Positions 58,836 to 64,000 of a stretch of DNA of 64,000 nucleotides are shown piece by piece. The stretch's first letter is position 1. Every line of letters starts with the position of its first letter. Source of the stretch: Imbricaverruca yamaguchii (Eukaryota > Arthropoda > Thecostraca > Neoverrucidae); the NCBI GenBank assembly GCA_034440575.1, contig JAOTOL010001375.1:163501-227500 (forward strand). The letters are read 5' to 3'. Under the pieces are notes generated by a model. It was not told the origin of the DNA and did not search any database. It saw only the letters and a program-made list of their open reading frames with translations. Both the position numbers and the translations under genes were made by a program.

Positions 58836-59633
58836 TGAGCCCTCGGCTATCTGGCGCTGGACCCGGCCATAACGGCCGGACACTGCCTGCAGGCCGCACC
58901 AGATAAAACCGATGACGTCTTACATTATATACTGCAGAAGACACAGAGCAGGCGGCGTTTATCTGGATTTGGACGGAGCACAGGCGCCGGCGCGTCAGTT
59001 GGCGCCGTAAAAAGGTGTTTGCATGCGATCCGCAGCCTGTGGGAACGGCCAGGCGCGCGCGGGAGGACGGGAGGGGCGAGGCGGGCAGCTGGACCTTGTC
59101 GAGACCAGCCGCCGCTGATGATTGGCCCCCGTCGTCGGCGAAAGCGAGTGTGGGAAGTGAGATGTGTACTGTGCGATTCCTTTGCCCCGGAGGGTGTCTT
59201 GGATGTTGGCATTGAGCAGCGAACGTGTGCAGAAGGGAGGCTGTTGGGAAAGTGTTGCGGTTTATAGTTTGTATCGGCCCTTAGAACGATAATTTGCGAT
59301 ATTGACATGTGTGGTATTGCATTGATCGTGTGCCTCCACAACACGCAGGAAGTTGGAATACGTTTAGAGCTAGATGCTGTACGGAGTCTAACCAGATGGA
59401 GTTCGCTTTCATGCAACACTATCGGACTTGCGTTCGAAGTTTACCAATTGTTTTGAGTAGCTACTAAAAAACTGCCTAACACGCAGTCTGTACTATTCTT
59501 TGTAAATTAAAGATTCAGTTTTAGAGCATGCACCAGAGGCTACCCAAATACATTCCAAACCCATGGTGGTGGTGGGAGGAGGTTAAGTTGTGAACGAAAA
59601 TTATGCACGCTGTCGATGTTTGTCCTGTACGCA
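58836..59633. other. single-copy sequence, GC-rich left part
   Basis: 58840-59110 is CpG-rich. The rest is mixed. No gene is recognised. Confidence 0.5.
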
Positions 59634-59920
<287 letters not shown>

Positions 59921-62900
59921 CATAATTATGCCGACTGTGTTAGCAACCGTTGTCCCACAGTTCCCTTTAAGATACTTTAAAATTTGCCACCAAGTGTTTG
60001 TTTGGCTATACTAGTGGTGAATGTACGCGGGTGGCTGACCATGCACTGTGAATACATACATACATATATATATATATATATCATCATCATCATCATCAGA
60101 CAATTTTGGCGATCCGATCGATGCACTTTTACATCAGTAACATAAAAATACCACAGATTAGCTAAATACAATTTGTGGCTGTCTCATCTTGCGAGTCTGT
60201 CACGTCAGCAACGAACCAGGCAAAGCAGATGTGATCAGGGTCGAAAGGTATTCTCCCATGTTGGAGCTCTACCTCAAGTCTGCTTCACCGCCGTTAAAAG
60301 ATGGCACACTTTTTCCGCGACATCAACAACACTGGGCCGCGCATCAGTTGGCGGGCGGTACACGTTTCACCCTTTAGAGTGAGCCGGCGGCGAGTCTAGG
60401 TCAATACCGGGGCGGGCGTGCGTGGCCGAGTCTGCGGCGCTGCCCCCACGGCCGATACAGCCACTTTACGTGCCGAGCGCCACCTGCGTCGGCTCCCAGG
60501 CACCATGGTGGCACGGCCGCCGGAAAACGCCCGCGGCCTCCGACACGTGACCCTCGGACGTCGTCGGTGATTGGTGACGGCGCGACGGAGTGGAGGGTCG
60601 CTGCGAACTGTGGTTCAACCACGATGGGTTAGACGCAGAGGAGGCCGACCTGTTCTCAGGTCAGACCCATCAACCGACATATGTTTGGTGCCTGGGGACG
60701 CCACTCAGCAGTGTTGTGTGTAACCCAATTACGGTGACAAACCCATGTGGTGATCAAAAGGGATACTGTGCAGGGTCTGTTGTTTACTGAACGGAAGGTG
60801 GAAACTCAGTGCGCATAACGATTCACTCTTCCACTGGAGGACGCCAAGTTTTACAACTGAGGTCATAGACTTACTTAAAATGAATGCGATATTTCATAAT
60901 GTAATGTTAGAATCTACACATTTGGAATGTCTGCCGACAAACGACATTGCCAAAAACACTCGCATGCACACTGGTGGGAATGAAGCAAATACGCTTGAAG
61001 GTCATCCTCCACAGCTGCAAAGCCATCTATATCGGGTCACTAGTTCATTGTAGCATGCAAATAGGTGTGAAATCCTAGACAACATGGTTTTCACGCGGCA
61101 GTGTGGTTGGAGGGAATGCATTCCCTCGAACTCTGATATTGAACAATACATCCATGGGCTTTGCATGGAAATAATCAGCCTGCAAATTTCGATATGCTTC
61201 TAACATTTTGATAGAAGCGGAGCTTGTGCTAAATAGTAATGGAACTGCATTTTCCTTGCTTTTCAATGTACAACTAAATGTATGTAAGATGGGATTGATT
61301 ATGAAATTGATTAGGAGCAATTCATCCTTAGCTATGAGGCTGCCTAGCATTGAGCGGCTAACCCAATATAATATCATGGTAAAGCCAGAAAACATTAGGA
61401 AAATTATCGTTCCGAAGGATACATCCAGATATTTTGATACATGTATATGTATGTATTACATTATACCTTGTGTTAATACTGCAGTCAGGCTGATAACATT
61501 TATGAATGTTGTGCCATACCAGTGCGGGCTAAATGTCGTTCATTTGCAACTGGTGGAGCTCATTGTGACATAAATGTGAGCCAGACCCCAGCGGCTGTGT
61601 GTGTGTGCAGAAGCAACGGTTAACCAACTCGTCATGGTGTTCTGGCGCATTAATTGCTGGTTCAATTATCGTATGGAAGCAACCTTGCTGGAGAGGAAAA
61701 CCATAGCTATTCGTCGCCAGCGAGAATTCCAGCTCGTTTTCTTCGTTAACAGGGGTGGAGTTTCCTATCTTCTTGGTGCTCCACCAAATATCCACCAACA
61801 ACTAGCTTCATGAATAGCTTTGCCTCTTAGCATGGTACTCTTTGTGGTGAGCCCTACCAACCAACTTGGGAGTAGTCATTCCCTCGATGCACTGAATCAC
61901 ACCAATAATTTACTAAGTTTTCCACCAATGTCAGTTGCAGCAACTAGGTACACGTATATCTGTATGTCGGCTTCATCTGCATGTGTGTGATCTAAGGAAA
62001 AGTAGCCAAAGTAGTCACCAGGCAGAGAAATCGTATTTCTTACGGGAGCTCCATGGAAAGTAATTATTGTGCGATGTGTTTCGTTACTACGTCATATACG
62101 GCACGTTGTATAAAGATACTGTGCTTATCATCATAGGTAATGATGTTTGAGTGGCAGGCTAGATGTTATTTCACCTACAATGTTAGATAATATTTCGCGA
62201 TCCCTGGGAACATTCTACTGTAATGTGCCGTACCCCTTTATGTTGCGAATTTTGCAACACTCACTGAAGCAGAACGTCAATCTGACTGCTTGACTTTACA
62301 TGATATTGTCTGTTCCGAGGTTGGAGATGGAGTAAAGTTGCAATGTCCACTGAGTGACATGGATTTCTTCTACATGCATTCAATTACACGGTATGGTTTA
62401 TATTAATTTAATAATGAATTAATTAATTACTTTATTAATAAGAATGATTAATTTACTTTAATTATCTGATTTATTGCGATAATTCTCATTATCAATGTCT
62501 GTCAATTTATGCGTGTTCTCCAAATCAGCCGCATGGCTGTCTGGATGTTTTCTTGTAGTTACAAATTACGATTTGCATGGCGGGAACCATTTCCGTTTCA
62601 TCCACAGAATCGGCCGCCCCCCCCCCCCATCCTAGCTACGGATCTGGTAACAACTACCTTAGAGTTGGAATACAACCATCTTTCGTTTATTTCTCTCTGT
62701 GCGGCATCCATAGGGTTCATAGGGTTCATGGGGCTCAAGTTAGAACGTAATGCGACCAAGGTTGAGAATATCTGTCACTCTGCATCCCTCGTCCTCCCTT
62801 GTTATTTTCCGACGAGTTCGCCTGCTCGTATGCCAAATTCTGAAAGGCATCCATCTAAATGTGAAATTAAACAATGTGGTGCAGTTCGGAGGCTGAGACA

Positions 62901-62925
62901 TGCTAGAAAACATATCGGCGGTGCG
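59921..62925. other. single-copy sequence with small simple repeats
   Basis: (TA)n then (ATC)n simple repeats at about 60060-60100. 60400-60620 is CpG-rich. 62400-62480 is almost pure A/T, and a 12-C run lies at 62617-62628. Open frames at 61075-61801 on either strand are not in a consistent frame and show no domain I trust. Confidence 0.5.
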
Positions 62926-63484
62926 GTACAGTCTACATGCAGGACGGCGGCTGGAACTCTGCTATTGCGGTACAGTCTACATGCAGGACGGCGGCTGGAA
63001 CTCTGCTATTGCGGTACAGTCTACATGCAGGACGGCGGCTGGAACTCTGCTATTGCGGTACAGTCTACATGCAGGACGGCGGCTGGAACTCTGCTATTGC
63101 GGTACAGTCTACATGCAGGACGGCGGCGGGAACTCTGCTATTGCGGTACAGTCTACATGCAGGACGGCGGCTGGAACTCTGCTATTGCGGTACAGTCTAC
63201 ATGCAGGACGGCGGCTGGAACTCTGCTATTGCGGTACAGTCTACATGCAGGACGGCGGCTGGAACTCTGCTATTGCGGTACAGTCTACATGCAGGACGGC
63301 GGCTGGAACTCTGCTATTGCGGTACAGTCTACATGCAGGACGGCGGCTGGAACTCTCTTGCACGCGGCTGGAACTGCTATTGCGGTACAGTCTACATGCA
63401 GGACGGCGGCTGGAACTCTGCTATTGCGGTACAGTCTACATGCAGGACGGCGGCTGGAACTCTGCTATTGCGGTACAGTCTATG
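62926..63484. repeat. 44-bp minisatellite
   Basis: About 12.5 nearly identical units contain CTACATGCAGGACGGCGGC, TGGAACTCTGC and TATTGCGGTACAGT. One irregular unit at about 63350-63380 has a CTTGCACGCGGC insert. No stop occurs on the plus strand, so all three plus frames are open. Confidence 0.97.
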
Positions 63485-64000
63485 AACCTAGAGAAGCCGA
63501 GCTTCTGCTTCATTGACATCGGATATACGCTTACTTCGTGTTTCCGAAGCAAATGTGGTACCTAGGGGGAGCAGCTGACCCAAACTTTTGATGAACGTAA
63601 CCGCACGTTCCATGGAAATAAACCAGCTCAAAATCGCCGCAAAGCTAAGCGGGACGCCGCATTTCGCGAGCGGATGTTGTTTGCATTCTGAGTCAGCCTG
63701 TGCAATCAGCCAGCCGACGGCAGACGCGTCGCCACACCCGTCGCTCCCATTCATCTCCGGGACGCCCTGCCCAGCCCGGCGCCCCGCAGTGTGTACTCGT
63801 CTCGCGCCGGTGAAGTTTTTAATTAAGGGAGAGCCCACGCAGCATCAGTTTTATAGGCCTGCCGGCGGTCTCTCGTGGCCTCTGATAGCCGGGCGGCACA
63901 GTAGAGCGGCGAGTTCTCTGACGGCCCGGTCCGTCCCCGGGCACGAGCCAGACGGCCGGCGCTGCACGGGCCTGTGTCTGTCGTCTGGGGAGTAGAGCGG
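63485..64000. other. single-copy, CpG-rich end of window
   Basis: A 135-codon plus frame (63588-63995) runs nearly to the window end but shows no known domain. The GC-rich composition may reflect a promoter-type island continuing outside the window. Confidence 0.45.

Noticed and set aside
56636..58944. Frames of up to 756 codons on both strands, cysteine-rich (CPVHEC-like)
   Set aside because: The 49-bp unit contains no stop on either strand and is not a multiple of three, so every register stays open. Small deletions move between frames without consequence.
61075..61801. Minus-strand frames with an NPILHTF motif resembling GPCR helix 7
   Set aside because: I first read 61529-61801 and 61075-61395 as one frame. 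Recounting shows they are in different frames with a stop just upstream of the second. No other GPCR features were found.

Overview
This looks like an animal nuclear genome. No bacterial or phage gene layout is present, there are no recognisable intact protein genes, and there are long (AC)n, (TA)n, (TAG)n and (ACAG)n microsatellites, tRNA-derived SINE-like copies and a decayed Penelope-like retroelement. An arthropod, perhaps a crustacean, is a guess from the SINE style, the Penelope-like GIY-YIG element and scattered CCTAA-like motifs. The sequence alone cannot fix the taxon.

The dominant content is tandem repeats. At least twenty unrelated minisatellite families sit in 64 kb, and they cover roughly a quarter to a third of it. 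Main arrays by unit length: 22 bp (1.5-2.4 kb), 12 bp (3.46-3.76), 46 bp built from two 23-mers (4.1-5.15), 41 bp (5.57-5.93), 55 bp (5.94-6.5), 46/38 bp (8.16-9.07), 36 bp (9.28-10.18), 30 bp (10.45-11.3), 38 bp (18.0-19.1), 29 bp (21.85-22.7), 58 bp (25.2-25.4), 85 bp (29.5-30.6), 51 bp (33.6-35.3), 83 bp (39.4-40.3), 20 bp (41.4-41.7), 24 bp (49.3-49.8), 60 bp (50.3-50.8), 49 bp (56.7-58.8), 6 bp (59.6-59.9) and 44 bp (62.9-63.5). The many long open frames in the window lie almost entirely inside these arrays. They are open because a short unit without a stop codon repeats, so I do not call them genes.

Mobile elements: (a) a 2,087-bp foldback element at 13,480-15,566 with terminal inverted repeats and a perfect 9-bp target duplication, inserted into an older ~280-bp tandem repeat whose period is restored when the insertion is removed. 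Its arms are made of ~144-bp units, each with a perfect or near-perfect AGGTCA direct repeat with 1-bp spacing. (b) A frameshifted 3' part of a Penelope-like element on the minus strand (36.1-37.5 kb) with the end of a reverse transcriptase and a GIY-YIG endonuclease, followed by a hammerhead-like CTGATGA/GAAAC motif and a (TA)n tract. (c) Two or three tRNA-derived SINE-like copies. (d) A ~235-bp near-palindrome at 48.9-49.1 kb.

The remaining stretches are single-copy sequence, AT-rich in places (20-21.5, 32.2-33, 43-44.7, 51.7-53.2, 61-62.5 kb) and CpG/GC-rich in others (24.5-25.1, 27.1-27.5, 31.7-32.0, 33.2-33.6, 42.0-42.6, 47.8-48.2, 53.6-53.8, 58.8-59.1, 60.4-60.6, 63.6-64.0 kb). One weak cysteine-rich exon candidate lies at 46.83-46.97 kb. 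Otherwise I see no gene I can defend. The window reads as intergenic or intronic sequence unusually rich in minisatellites.
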